Of a stretch of 64,000 bases of DNA, positions 1 through 8,636 are shown one piece after another. The notes under the pieces are model-generated. The model searched no databases. It saw only the letters and a list, made by a program, of their open reading frames with translations, and was not told where the DNA came from. Position 1 is the first letter of the stretch. Each line of letters starts with the position of its first letter. The DNA is from Haloterrigena gelatinilytica (GTDB lineage: Archaea > Halobacteriota > Halobacteria > Halobacteriales > Natrialbaceae): NCBI RefSeq assembly GCF_013342145.1, contig NZ_JABUQZ010000001.1, positions 1,240,001-1,304,000 on the forward strand. The letters run 5' to 3'. The position numbers and the translations under genes are program-made.

Positions 1-438
1 TTCGTCGGACGCGTAGATCAGAAAGAGTTCGTCGTCGGCTCTGTCAGCCAGGTCTCGACAGTATTCGTACACCGCTTCGCGACCCTCGAGCCGTCCGACG
101 GTACGCTCGTCTGATCTCCGTCCCGTCCCGAACTGCGAGAGCAGTTCGTCGAGCGCTTCGACGTCCATCCAATCGGCGTCATCCGTCGAGCGATAGCCAG
201 CGGTGACGATATTTTCATCGTGGTCGTACGCGACGAGTCCGACTTCGTCGAGTCGGGGAAGGTACTCGTGATGGAGCGAGACGATCGTCCGCTCGAGTTC
301 CATCCCGTCCGCCGAAGAAAGTCGTCCAGCGATCTCCGTTACAGAGAGGCCGCGAGGGGAACCATTGAGAGCTATTAAAATTTCACGATTGATGGAGTCT
401 GTAAGTATCTGAATGATTTCTTCGTCTTCCGAAGCCAT
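1..438 (-). CDS. Winged-helix transcriptional regulator, DUF7344-type (partial, runs off the left edge)
   Basis: The reading frame starts at the ATG ending at 438 and stays open for 146 codons to the window edge, so the C-terminus is missing. Residues 1-75 look like the haloarchaeal DUF7344 winged helix: a short N-terminal helix (EEIIQILTDSINREIL), a recognition-helix region, and the family-like string HHEYLPRLDEVGLVAYD. After a linker, residues about 120-146 (GREAVYEYCRDLADRAD, then ELFLIYASDE) resemble the start of the C-terminal domain found in haloarchaeal TrmB-like and DUF7344 regulators. A DNA-binding regulatory role is inferred from this fold; the target and any ligand are unknown. It is transcribed leftwards. 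Confidence 0.7.
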   Translation of the reverse strand, partial: MASEDEEIIQILTDSINREILIALNGSPRGLSVTEIAGRLSSADGMELERTIVSLHHEYLPRLDEVGLVAYDHDENIVTAGYRSTDDADWMDVEALDELLSQFGTGRRSDERTVGRLEGREAVYEYCRDLADRADDELFLIYASDE

Positions 439-599
439 TACTGATGGATATGGCTGTGTGGGCATTAAGAAGCAGGCTTCAATATTACACCATGATAGGA
501 TTACAGCCTATCAGTTTCCACTGTAAGTCGTTACTTTTCGGTGCTCAGTTCGTACCCTCTTCTCGACGTCGTGGCCGCGCTCGCGGTTCTCGGCGACCG

Positions 600-773
600 T
601 CATCGATCCCCCCATATGCAAGCTGTAGTCGCACGAATTGAGAATCCAGCTCGAGTCTCTAACTGCTCGAGCGCACGGCGAACGTCGGGATCGGTCGCTT
701 GATGGGCCGGATGGGCGATGGGCATCCGACTCCCGACGTCGTAGAGTTCGCTGGCCGGGACGAGCTCAGACAT
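600..773 (-). CDS. Small hypothetical protein (57 aa)
   Basis: No family is recognised. The start at 773 is chosen because a good ribosome-binding site (GAGGTGAG) lies just before it, whereas an upstream in-frame start has none. The gene overlaps the end of the preceding zinc-ribbon gene by 8 nt on the same strand, suggesting translational coupling. The protein (MSELVPASELYDVGSRMPIA...) has a short helical stretch VRRALEQLETRAG and no membrane segment or Cys pair. GC-rich third positions support it as real, but it is short. Confidence 0.5.
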   Translation of the reverse strand: MSELVPASELYDVGSRMPIAHPAHQATDPDVRRALEQLETRAGFSIRATTACIWGDR

Positions 774-999
774 CGGGCTCACCTCCGTGCCGACCGGGTG
801 ACGTCTCCGGATCCGGAATTGCGACGTCCTTCCCAACGGCGGACCCGCGGCTCAGTCGTGCGTAGGTATCGCACTCTCCGCAGCGATGGGCGCGGTCGCC
901 GTTATCGCCGTACACGCGGCAGAATTGATCCGAGACGTGTGCTCCGCAGTGGTCACACGTCGACTCGGTATCGGTCGGCGACCACGGGGTGATCGTCAC
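766..999 (-). CDS. Small zinc-ribbon protein, DUF7563-like (77 aa)
   Basis: The protein carries two Cys pairs, CDHCG at about residues 16-20 and CGEC at about 40-43, around the string VSDQFCRVYGDNGD. This matches the pattern of the haloarchaeal DUF7563 zinc-ribbon family, in which a CxxC knuckle, a VRVF/Y-type strand and a second CxxC follow each other. The C-terminal tail (about residues 55-77) is low-complexity. Function is unknown; DNA, RNA or protein binding is a guess. It is the first gene of a two-gene unit with the 57-aa protein and lies downstream of tRNA-Trp on the same strand, across the repeat region 1068-1276. Confidence 0.65.
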   Translation of the reverse strand: MTITPWSPTDTESTCDHCGAHVSDQFCRVYGDNGDRAHRCGECDTYARLSRGSAVGKDVAIPDPETSPGRHGGEPDV

Positions 1000-1067
1000 G
1001 CGGACTACCCCGTGTTCGAAGTGTATCGAGAACCCGAGAGAAGTCGCTCCTCGGTTTTTATTTCAGA

Positions 1068-1276
1068 TGGGTCGGAGGGATTTGAACCACGGTCGCAGCG
1101 AGCTGCTCCCTGATTCAAATCCCACCGAGACATACCTGCCGCTCGCGGTTTTGCTCGCGGCAGAGGAATGGGGTCGGAGGGATTTGAACCACGAGGACTT
1201 CGCTTCGCTCGTCCTCTGGGCTCAAATCCTCCGTTTCCAATACGCATCGCTCACGATGTTGTTCGCGATGAGGAAA
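1068..1276 (-). repeat. Two tandem structured units built from the tRNA-Trp T-arm/acceptor end
   Basis: A string equal to the 3' end of tRNA-Trp (plus strand GGGTCGGAGGGATTTGAACC) occurs inside the tRNA and again at 1069-1088 and 1171-1190, giving units of 102 and 108 bp. In each unit it forms a hairpin with a downstream inverted copy. The first spans 1077-1123 (GGGATTTGAA with TTCAAATCCC). The second spans 1180-1229 with a 19-bp stem containing three mismatches. Each is followed by a second hairpin: CTGCCGC/GCGGCAG in the first unit and CATCGC/GCGATG in the second. The units sit directly 3' of the tRNA on its strand. No gene was found in them. Confidence 0.8.
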
Positions 1277-1451
1277 TGGGGTCGGAGGGATTTGAACCCC
1301 CGATCGACTGATATCTCCGGTGCGCCTCGGAACTCCAGAGGGTCATCACACGGACACTGATCAGGTGCCCGATCAGTATATCAGTCTGGAGTTTCGTCCC
1401 GGGCGCGTTGCCTCTGGAGTCAGTCGCCATGCCGGGCTTGGCCACGACCCC
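1277..1451 (-). tRNA. tRNA-Trp (CCA anticodon) with an intron of about 101 nt
   Basis: The acceptor strands GGGGTCG (1451-1445) and CGACCCC (1284-1278) pair perfectly, with discriminator A at 1277 and no encoded CCA. The D-arm (GCCA/TGGC), anticodon stem ACTGA/TCAGT and T-arm are all readable, and the anticodon loop reads CTCCAGA. About 101 nt is inserted after position 37, the place of the known haloarchaeal tRNA-Trp intron. The intron carries a C-box-like GTGATGA and CTGA boxes, consistent with the family's role as a C/D-box guide for 2'-O-methylation of the same tRNA (established in Haloferax volcanii). Splicing by the tRNA endonuclease is inferred from the family; the exact splice sites were not folded. 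Confidence 0.95.
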
Positions 1452-1503
1452 TCGCTCTCCAGTTGGGCCATCCTGCCTAAAGTGGTTTCGATTCCGAACC
1501 GTC

Positions 1504-2415
1504 CTACAGCCACGGGGCGCGCCCTTCGGTGTCGGTCGTATCGTCGCCCGGATACGTTCCCGCGTCGGCGTCGTCGGGCTCCTCGACCGGTTCGACGTCC
1601 AGTTCCACGCTCTCGTCGGCGTCGCCGCCGTCGGCGATCGGATCGACGGCCATCGCGGGGCCGTCGTCCGCCGCGTCGCTCGAGTCGCGCTCGAGCGGCA
1701 GGTCGATCGCGAAGACCGCGGCGACGATCAGGGCGGCCAGCGGGGCCTGTCCGAAGGCCATCCCGAGCAGGGACAGCGGGAGCAGGCCGAGCGCGACCGC
1801 GCTACCGAAGCGGAAGCGGTCGATGTCCATGCAGTCGCGCAGGTACGGCGCGCCGAGCGCGATCGCCAGCGCGAAAGCGACGCCGATGGCCGCCGCGAGG
1901 GTCGCGTTCGCGACGAGCGCGGGGTCGTTCATCACGGTGAACGTGGCCCCGCTGGGGTCGACGCTGGCGACCAGCCCCAGTCCGATGATGACGATCGGAT
2001 TGGGCAGATACTCGCCGATCGTCGCGCTGGCGGTCTTGGCCGCGATGGCGGCGATGACCAGCGCGGCGAAGCGCTCGAAGATGGCGATGTCGATCAGGCT
2101 CTCGAACGACGGCGCCAGCGCCGCCTGCACGGCCGACAGCAGTATCAGCGGGATGCCGACCAGCAGGACGATCGCCGCCTGTTCGCGGGGCGTGCCGGAC
2201 ATCTCCGCGAGGATCACCGCGACGGTGGCGCTGCCGCCGAAGATCAGCAGGCCGACCTGAACGGCCCCCAGCGGGTCGTTCAGGGCGCCCGCGAGGATCA
2301 GCGCCGGGAAGACGCCGTCGATCAGCGGCAGCATCATCACGAGCGCCAACAGGCGCGCGTCGCCGCCGACGATGCTCTCGAGGCGGAGTGCGACCGGGTG
2401 TCGTGACGTACTCAT
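1504..2415 (-). CDS. Multi-pass membrane protein, DUF5794-like (303 aa)
   Basis: Residues about 15-230 form a series of hydrophobic helices (for example LLALVMMLPLIDGVFPALIL, GAVQVGLLIFGGSATVAVIL and AAIVLLVGIPLILLSAV), roughly six to eight membrane passes. An acidic, low-complexity tail of about 70 residues follows (DDADAGTYPGDD...). This looks like the haloarchaea-restricted DUF5794 family, which has no assigned function. The start at 2415 is the first ATG and the frame ends in TAG. It stands alone, with tRNA-Trp beyond its 3' end on the same strand and guaB divergent. Confidence 0.75.
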   Translation of the reverse strand: MSTSRHPVALRLESIVGGDARLLALVMMLPLIDGVFPALILAGALNDPLGAVQVGLLIFGGSATVAVILAEMSGTPREQAAIVLLVGIPLILLSAVQAALAPSFESLIDIAIFERFAALVIAAIAAKTASATIGEYLPNPIVIIGLGLVASVDPSGATFTVMNDPALVANATLAAAIGVAFALAIALGAPYLRDCMDIDRFRFGSAVALGLLPLSLLGMAFGQAPLAALIVAAVFAIDLPLERDSSDAADDGPAMAVDPIADGGDADESVELDVEPVEEPDDADAGTYPGDDTTDTEGRAPWL

Positions 2416-2524
2416 CGGTCAGGGCTGGTGGCCGTGACCCGAGGCCGGTGGGTAATAGGGAGGACGATCCCGGACGGACTGGTGGGCGAGCCACCAATTC
2501 GTGGGATTCGGACCGCGGCCTCGC

Positions 2525-2622
2525 GCTGTGAGTTTCAGTGTAAAGTTCCCGAACTGGAATTTGGCGGCGTCGCTTTCGACGCTCGTCCGACCAGCGGTTC
2601 GGGGGACACTGAAACTCACAGC
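2525..2622. repeat. 98-bp palindromic element in the 525-bp gap before guaB
   Basis: The outer 17-bp arms are exact inverted copies: GCTGTGAGTTTCAGTGT at 2525-2541 and its complement at 2606-2622. Inside, AGTTCCCGAACTGG and CCAGCGGTTCGGGGGAC pair imperfectly, and GCGTCG/CGACGC closes the centre, so the whole segment could fold into one long hairpin. This is the size and shape of a small non-autonomous mobile element (MITE-like), but no target duplication was identified. I saw no credible gene in the rest of the gap (2416-2940). Confidence 0.6.
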
Positions 2623-2940
2623 GATCATACCCGAACGGACGACTGGACTCTCAATAAACGTTGTGTGGGACGTGGTCTCACAACCCGCCGTATTCCAGAC
2701 ACTAGCCGCCAGATTCGCGCGAAAATGTACATCCTTGCGGACCACGGAAACGATCCCCGACCGGCGTTCGGACGACGACCTTCGCCTCGAGTGCGGTCGA
2801 CTCCCGAACGACGGACGGCCCGGAACCGCGCCGGCTCGTAATCGACCGCGTCGGCCGCGTCCGACCTCGAGAGCCCCGGTACTCCTTGTCACCCGACGCT
2901 AACTCGCAACGTTTTTCCGCGACGGGGCCGGACGATTTAC

Positions 2941-4443
2941 ATGGCGAACGACATTCCTGAGCACGAGCCCTATTCTGCAAAGCTGGACGTACCGGAAGCG
3001 CTGACGTTCGACGACGTGCTCCTTCGACCGAAGGAGAGCCGCGTCGAACCCGACGACGCCGACCTCACCTCGAACGTCTCGAAGAACGTCGAGGTATCGG
3101 TGCCGATCCTCTCGGCCGCGATGGACACCGTCACCGAGAGCGACATGGCCATCGCGATGGCCCGGCAGGGCGGACTCGGCGTGCTCCACCGGAACATGAA
3201 CATCGACGAGATGGTCGAGGAGATCGAGCGCGTCAAGAGCGCCGACGAACTCATCATTCCCCGCGAGGAGGTCGTCACCGCAGACCCCGAGATGACGGTC
3301 CGCGAGGTCGACGAGCGGATGGCTCGCCGCGGCGTCGGCGGCGCGCCGGTCGTCAACACCAACGGCGAAGTGCTGGGGATCATCTCGAGTACGGACATCC
3401 GACCCCACCTCGAGGTCAACGAGGACGACCCGGTCACCGAAGCGATGACCGACGAGGTCATCACGGCCCACGAGGAGATCGACGCCCGCGACGCGTTCGA
3501 CCTGATGTACGAGCACAAGATCGAGCGCGTGCCGGTCGTCGACGACGAGAACCTCCTGGTCGGACTCGTCACGATGCAGGGCATCCTCCAGCGCCGCGAG
3601 TACAAGGAGGCCGTTCGCGACGAGGACGGTCGCCTCCGCTGTGGCGTCGCCGTCAGCCCGTTCGAGCGGGATCGAGCCGAGGCCGCCGACGAGGCCGGCG
3701 CCGACGTCCTCTTCATCGACACCGCCCACGCCCACAACCTGAACGTCATCGACGGCGCCCGCGAGATCAAGGAGTCCGTCGACGCGGACGTCGTGGTCGG
3801 CAACGTCGGCACCCGCGAGGCCGCCGAGGACCTCGTCGACTTCGCGGACGGTATCAAGGTCGGCATCGGGCCGGGCTCGATCTGTACGACCCGCATCGTC
3901 TCGGGATCGGGGATGCCCCAGATCACGGCCGTCGCGCAGGTCGCGGACGTCGCCGCCGAACACGACGTCCCGGTCATCGCCGACGGCGGCATCCGCTATT
4001 CGGGCGACGCGATCAAGGCGGTCGCCGCCGGCGCGGACGCGGTCATGCTCGGCTCCTACTTCGCCGGCACCGACGAGGCGCCCGGCCGCGTGGTCACGAT
4101 GAACGGCAAGAAGTACAAGCAGTACCGCGGCATGGGCTCGGTCGGCGCCATGAAGTCCGGCGACAGCGACCGATACCTGAAAGAAGAGCCCGACGAGGAC
4201 GACGAGTACGTCCCCGAGGGCGTCGAGGCCGCGACGCCGTACAAGGGCACGCTCAAGTCCGAACTCCACCAGCTCGCCGGCGGCATGCAGTCGGGCATGG
4301 GCTACGTCGGCGCGGAGACGATCCCCGAGTTCAAGGAGCGCTCGGAGTTCGTCCGCGTCTCCTCGGCCGGCCAGGCCGAGAGCCACGCCCACGACGTCGT
4401 CATCACCGACGAGGCGCCCAACTACTCGCCCGACGGCGAGTAA
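2941..4443 (+). CDS. guaB: Inosine-5'-monophosphate dehydrogenase
   Basis: This enzyme oxidises IMP to XMP with NAD+, the committed step of GMP synthesis, in the cytosol. The 500 aa match the family length. The N-terminal barrel segment [11 protein letters not shown] begins at residue 20. Two CBS domains follow (about residues 108-225), then the catalytic loop GPGSICTTR with the thioimidate cysteine at 315, the IMP-binding segment [11 protein letters not shown], and the mobile flap [12 protein letters not shown]. The C-terminal [13 protein letters not shown] is also typical. The ATG at 2941 has no ribosome-binding site and is probably leaderless. It is a single-gene unit with a 525-bp upstream gap. 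Confidence 0.97.
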   Translation: MANDIPEHEPYSAKLDVPEALTFDDVLLRPKESRVEPDDADLTSNVSKNVEVSVPILSAAMDTVTESDMAIAMARQGGLGVLHRNMNIDEMVEEIERVKSADELIIPREEVVTADPEMTVREVDERMARRGVGGAPVVNTNGEVLGIISSTDIRPHLEVNEDDPVTEAMTDEVITAHEEIDARDAFDLMYEHKIERVPVVDDENLLVGLVTMQGILQRREYKEAVRDEDGRLRCGVAVSPFERDRAEAADEAGADVLFIDTAHAHNLNVIDGAREIKESVDADVVVGNVGTREAAEDLVDFADGIKVGIGPGSICTTRIVSGSGMPQITAVAQVADVAAEHDVPVIADGGIRYSGDAIKAVAAGADAVMLGSYFAGTDEAPGRVVTMNGKKYKQYRGMGSVGAMKSGDSDRYLKEEPDEDDEYVPEGVEAATPYKGTLKSELHQLAGGMQSGMGYVGAETIPEFKERSEFVRVSSAGQAESHAHDVVITDEAPNYSPDGE

Positions 4444-4726
4444 GGGCGTTTCGACGGCCTCGCGAGCGCAGTTCCGGACCGACTCACCCGCCCGTATTCG
4501 ACGGCGCTCGAGTGGGCGGTCGCGGTTCGTATTGATTACGCTGCCCTTCATTGTCGTCGTCCGTTGGTGGTCTTCAGTCTCCAGACGGTCGGCCAGCACG
4601 GTCACCCGGCTCTCCCAGAAGATCACGTGAAACCCCGTTTCCTCGCCTGAGGAGGAGAAATTCGGCCTGCCGCTCACCCGAGACCCGGGAATCTTGATAA
4701 CCCTGCGCGACCTATTATAAGCGATC

Positions 4727-5530
4727 ATGAGTGCGTCAGAATCACTCACGCCGCAGCAAATCTGTGAAATCGTGACGGCGAACCGAGCGATCAGAGCTCC
4801 CTACTACCGTCGCGACCACGACGACGGAGTTCAGTTCACGGATCCGGAAAAGGGGCTCCAGTGGGGTGCCGACGTCATCCCGGCGTTACAGGGTCTCTTC
4901 CGGGTCGAGCGAGCCGCCCGCGACGACTCCGACGGCTGGGTGGGCTTCGCTCGTCACTGGCGAGGACAGACGTTGCGCCTAGACGTTGACCTGCATTCCG
5001 CCTCCGACGGCTCGGACTCGATCGCGGTCGTAACTGCGATCTACGGGCGAGAGGGGGAGCACAGCATCGCGGACGCCGACTTCGGAGAAATCGAACTGCC
5101 GGACCAGGTTCCGACGCGAGAGGAGTGGGAAGAACGGCAAAAACGATACCGAGCAGCGCGGCGGAAGGACGACACCGATGGCTCGGCAGCGGTGGCGGCT
5201 TACATCGCAGCGCTTCCGGGATGGAAGCGGGAGATCGCGACGCGATTCGACGAGATCGTTCGACGAGAAGTGGCCAACGTCCGCAGCGCGGTGAGGTATC
5301 ACCAGCCGTTCTATGGCATCGAGGACGACGGATGGTTCGCGTCGTTCAGCGCCTTCTCGAAACACGTGAAACTGACGTTCGTGAGTGGGTCCTACCTCGA
5401 TCCGGAACCGCCCGGCGGAACTGGTCCGGACAGACAGGCTCTGGATCTGAAGGAGACGGATGCGCTGGACGAGGAACTGGTCGCGTCTTGGGTACGGCAA
5501 GCCGCGGACGATCCGGGGATGAACTGGTGA
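4727..5530 (+). CDS. DUF1801-domain protein with an extra N-terminal domain (267 aa)
   Basis: Residues about 150-262 resemble the DUF1801 (YdhG/YjbR-like) fold: AAVAAYIAALPGWKREIATRFDEIV, then VRSAVRYHQPFYGI, then FASFSAFSKHVKLTF, and a closing DEELVASWVRQAAD helix. DUF1801 proteins are small and of unknown biochemical function. The first ~140 residues (DGVQFTDPEKGLQWGADVIPAL... then LDVDLHSASDGSDSIAVV) form a separate unrecognised domain, so this is a two-domain fusion. The start is the ATG at 4727. An AT-rich CTATTATAAG lies only about 10 nt upstream, closer than expected for a TATA box, so the true start could be further in. Confidence 0.7.
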   Translation: MSASESLTPQQICEIVTANRAIRAPYYRRDHDDGVQFTDPEKGLQWGADVIPALQGLFRVERAARDDSDGWVGFARHWRGQTLRLDVDLHSASDGSDSIAVVTAIYGREGEHSIADADFGEIELPDQVPTREEWEERQKRYRAARRKDDTDGSAAVAAYIAALPGWKREIATRFDEIVRREVANVRSAVRYHQPFYGIEDDGWFASFSAFSKHVKLTFVSGSYLDPEPPGGTGPDRQALDLKETDALDEELVASWVRQAADDPGMNW

Positions 5531-5596
5531 GGACGACGAGTGAACCGCGGTAGTATCCGTACATACCCGCGATCGCGAATCGCCTCACCGCGACCG

Positions 5597-7294
5597 TCAC
5601 TGCAGCTCCGTCCGGCGGATCTTCCCGGTCGTCGTCGTCGGCAGTTCGTCGACGAACTCGATCTCGCGCGGATACTCGTACTCGGCTAGCTTCTCGCGGA
5701 CGCGATCGCGAATCTCGCTTCGCAGGTCGTCCGAACCCGTCTCCCCCGAGACCGGCTGGACCACCGCCTTGATGATCTCCCCGCGGGTCTCGTCGGGGAC
5801 GCCGACGACGCCGACCTGTTCGACCGCCTCGTGTGCGAGGATCGTCTCCTCGACCTCCCGCGGGGCGACCCGGTAGCCGCTCGTGATGATCAGGTCGTCG
5901 TCCCGCGAGGTGAACCACAGATACCCGTCTTCGTCGCGTTCGGCCAGATCGCCGGTCAGGTGCCACGCTTCGTCCGCCGGCCCGTCCTCGAGGGTCACCC
6001 GCTCGGTCTTCTCCGGCTCGTTCCAGTACTCCTCGAAAATCACGGGGTCGTCGCCGCGACGGACCGCGATCTCGCCGATATCGCCCCGCTCGACGCGCTC
6101 GCCCGTCTCCGGATCGAGGACGGCGACGTCGTGGCCCGACACCGGCTTCCCCATGCTGCCCGGCTTCGCGGGGAACCACTCCCGGCAGTTCGTCACGAGC
6201 AGGTTCGCCTCCGTCTGGCCGTAGAGTTCGTTGACGGCCACGCCCGCGAGTTCCGCGTCGGCCCACTCGAGGATCTCGCGGGTCAGCGGTTCGCCGCCCG
6301 AACAGATCGCCTCGAGCGAGAGGTCGTACCGCTGGGTCGGCCGGTCGACGTTCATTAACATCCGAATGGCGGTCGGCGGGACGAACGCGTTCGTCACGTC
6401 GAACTCGGCCATGATCTCGTAGGCCCGCTCGGGGTCGAACGACCCCATCGGGTAGCCGACGACGGGCCGTCCGTAGTGCCAGGCTGGGAAAACGAGATCG
6501 CCGAGCGCGCCGATCCAGGCCCAGTCGGCGGGCGTCCAGTAGACGCCGTCGCGGACGTCGCGCTCGAAGTACATCTGAAACGCGGGACAGTGGCCGAGCC
6601 AGACGCCGTGAGTGTGGAGCACGCCCTTCGGCTCGCCGGTGCTGCCGCTGGTGTACATGACGATCGCGGGGGTGTCGACGTCGGTGTCCGCGGTATCGAA
6701 CGTCGTCTCGCTCCAGTCGACGGCCTCGTCGAACCGTTCGACGGTTACGTCCTCGAGCGCGTCCGTGTCCGCGTCAGCGGCGGTATCGGCTCCCTCGCCC
6801 GCGCTTTCGGGTCCCCCGTCGACGACGAGGACGGACTCGAGGGCGGGGCAGTCGGGCGCGACCTCGCGCATCGTCGGCCACTGGCTCGCGTCGACGACGG
6901 CGACGCGGGCCTCGCTGTCGGTCAGCCGATAGCGGAGCGCGTCGTCGCCGAACAGCACCGACAGCGGCAGCGAGATCGCGCCTAGCTTCCAGCACGCCAG
7001 ATGCGTCAGGACGTTCGCGGGCTTTTGCGGGACGACGACCGCGACTCGATCCTCGCGCTCTACGCCGCGGGACGCGAGCGCGTTCGCGACGGCGTTCGAA
7101 CGCTCGTCGAGCTCGTCGAACGTGTACGCCTCGTGCCCGCCGTCGTCGTCGACTTGATACAGCGCGACCCGCTCACCGTCGTCGTGTTTCCCGACCAGAT
7201 CCGCGGCCGCGTTGAAGTCGTCCGGCACGTCCCACGCGAACGATTCGGACGCCGCGTCGTACGTCTCGCCCTCGAGCGTGACGGTGTACGCCAT
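5597..7294 (-). CDS. Acyl-CoA synthetase, AMP-forming (acetyl/medium-chain type)
   Basis: This is an ANL-superfamily ligase that activates a carboxylic acid with ATP and CoA, giving acyl-CoA, AMP and PPi. The 565 aa hold the canonical motifs: the P-loop IVMYTSGSTGEPKGVLHTH near residue 210, the adenine-binding NELYGQTE, the hinge aspartate region HLTGDLAERDEDGYLWF, ITSGYRVAPREVEE, and the C-terminal catalytic lysine in TTTGKIRRTELQ. The order and spacing resemble medium-chain (ACSM-like) acyl-CoA synthetases more than classic acetyl-CoA synthetase. The substrate cannot be read from sequence. The frame starts at 7294 (MAYTVTLEG). It stands alone on the minus strand. Confidence 0.92.
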   Translation of the reverse strand: MAYTVTLEGETYDAASESFAWDVPDDFNAAADLVGKHDDGERVALYQVDDDGGHEAYTFDELDERSNAVANALASRGVEREDRVAVVVPQKPANVLTHLACWKLGAISLPLSVLFGDDALRYRLTDSEARVAVVDASQWPTMREVAPDCPALESVLVVDGGPESAGEGADTAADADTDALEDVTVERFDEAVDWSETTFDTADTDVDTPAIVMYTSGSTGEPKGVLHTHGVWLGHCPAFQMYFERDVRDGVYWTPADWAWIGALGDLVFPAWHYGRPVVGYPMGSFDPERAYEIMAEFDVTNAFVPPTAIRMLMNVDRPTQRYDLSLEAICSGGEPLTREILEWADAELAGVAVNELYGQTEANLLVTNCREWFPAKPGSMGKPVSGHDVAVLDPETGERVERGDIGEIAVRRGDDPVIFEEYWNEPEKTERVTLEDGPADEAWHLTGDLAERDEDGYLWFTSRDDDLIITSGYRVAPREVEETILAHEAVEQVGVVGVPDETRGEIIKAVVQPVSGETGSDDLRSEIRDRVREKLAEYEYPREIEFVDELPTTTTGKIRRTELQ

Positions 7295-7409
7295 GTCGTG
7301 CTAGCTGCCCACACACGACAAGAAAGAACTGTCGCCCCGTTCGACTCGCCGGCCTCACGGCTCACACGAACCGCCCGTTCGCGGCCCGACGAAAATTGAC
7401 CGAAAATCG

Positions 7410-8021
7410 CTACGGATTCAGGTCCGGCGTCGAGAACGCCCCCTCGTCGACGTCGGGGTCGTACTCCTCGAGCGCGGTGCGGACGAGGTTGAAGACGCCC
7501 TCCTTCCCCCAGCGGGCCGTGTTGACGTTCAAGTCGTAGAACTCGCGGTCGTCGATGTCGATGTCGTAGTACGACTGATAGCGACCGGCCTCGCTGACCT
7601 CGCGAACCCGCATCTCGGCCTCGGTCTCGACGCGCTCCTCGATTCGCTCGAGGCGGACGTCCTCGGGCGCATCGAGCCAGATCCGCAGGTCCGCGCGCTC
7701 GCCGGCCAGCCAGCCCGCCAGCCGGGACTCGAGGATGAAGGGTTTGTTCGCCATCCCCCACTTCTCGGCGATCTGCTGGAGGCGCTGGTCGATCGCGCGG
7801 TCGATCTCGTCTGACTCGTCGGCCTTCGCCGTCAGCTGATTCAGGCTCATGTCCCGGTCCTCGGCGAGTTCGCGGAAGACCTCCCCGCCCGAGACGTACG
7901 GACAGCCCATCGCGTCGGCGAGTCGCTCGCACAGCGTCGTCGCGCCACAGCCCGGCGGGCCGGAGACGGTGATAAACAGTGTCGTGTCGATCTCGACCGT
8001 CGTCGTCGCTCCCGTGGACAT
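7410..8021 (-). CDS. Cytidylate-kinase-like P-loop NMP kinase (203 aa)
   Basis: A Walker A motif GPPGCGATT lies near residues 21-29, followed by GGEVFRELAEDRDMSLNQL. That string is typical of archaeal cytidylate kinase (FRxxAxExgmsl), and ESRLAGWLA and LRIWLDAPEDVRLERI fit the NMP-binding and LID regions. The likely reaction is ATP-dependent phosphorylation of CMP/dCMP. Haloarchaea usually also have a cmk in the ribosomal-protein cluster, so this may be a paralog with another role. The C-terminal ~60 residues (YYDIDIDDREFYDLNVNT) contain the family's conserved aspartates. The start MSTGATTT at 8021 has no obvious ribosome-binding site. Confidence 0.8.
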   Translation of the reverse strand: MSTGATTTVEIDTTLFITVSGPPGCGATTLCERLADAMGCPYVSGGEVFRELAEDRDMSLNQLTAKADESDEIDRAIDQRLQQIAEKWGMANKPFILESRLAGWLAGERADLRIWLDAPEDVRLERIEERVETEAEMRVREVSEAGRYQSYYDIDIDDREFYDLNVNTARWGKEGVFNLVRTALEEYDPDVDEGAFSTPDLNP

Positions 8022-8108
8022 GTGTGCCCGCTCTCGGTTCAGGGTGAAAAATAATGCGACTCTTGCGGCGGTCGTGACTCCCTCGCACGGCCGAAACCGG
8101 ACGGACGG

Positions 8109-8636
8109 TCAGAAGAGCGACCAGCGCGGCGACTCGACGCCGACCGCGACGCCCTCGAGTCGCGGCTCGTCACCGAGGGCGGCCACGCGATCGCGTTGGG
8201 GGTCGGCGTCGCTGGTGCTGACCAGCGTCATCGACCCGTCGTAGCGCGTTCCGGCCCGGTCGTCCCACTCGATCTCGAGTCTGGCGCGGCGAAACCGCGT
8301 CCCCTCCGTCAGCCGGATCGACTCGAGGCGCTCGAGGGGGACCGCGAAGTTCGCCTCGTCGAGGCCGAGGAGTTCCTCGAGCCGGCTGTCGTCGACGAGC
8401 GCGCGGTCGCGGTGACCCATATCGGCCCGCAACAGCATCGAGCGGTAGGACTCGCCGACGAAACACCAGACGAGGCGCTCGTCGGTCACCACGAGCTCCC
8501 ACAGCTCGATCGAGTTCGGCCGCTGGCGAAGCCACTGGGTGAGCCGCGCGAGTTCCGTCTCGTCCGCGGCGTCACCCTCCGGATCGGATCCTCCGTCCGG
8601 CTCCGGTTCGGAGTCGGGATCGGTTCCGACCATCAT
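8109..8636 (-). CDS. Hypothetical soluble protein, possibly PH-like (175 aa)
   Basis: The first ~25 residues are acidic and low-complexity. Residues about 45-165 alternate short strands (ELWELVVTDERLVWCFVG, FAVPLERLESIRLTEG, RARLEIEWDD, MTLVST). These suggest a beta-rich PH-like fold like that of other haloarchaeal membrane-associated proteins, but this is a guess. The ATG overlaps the stop of the symporter gene upstream (ATGATGA, 8633-8636), so it is probably translated by coupling and belongs to the same operon. Either of two adjacent ATGs could serve as the start. Confidence 0.6.
   Translation of the reverse strand: MMVGTDPDSEPEPDGGSDPEGDAADETELARLTQWLRQRPNSIELWELVVTDERLVWCFVGESYRSMLLRADMGHRDRALVDDSRLEELLGLDEANFAVPLERLESIRLTEGTRFRRARLEIEWDDRAGTRYDGSMTLVSTSDADPQRDRVAALGDEPRLEGVAVGVESPRWSLF

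Noticed and set aside
1068..1300. Possible CRISPR array
   Set aside because: The repeats are tRNA-derived, at most three, and the spacers contain hairpins; no cas gene is present.
989..1360. An open frame of 123 codons across the tRNA-derived repeats (and one on the other strand at 1005-1247)
   Set aside because: It is made of repeated tRNA sequence (WGRRDLNH-type repeats); no gene-like start or conservation is visible.
2899..4749. A 616-codon frame antisense to guaB
   Set aside because: The guaB frame is complete and conserved; the opposite frame is open only because of GC-rich codon bias.
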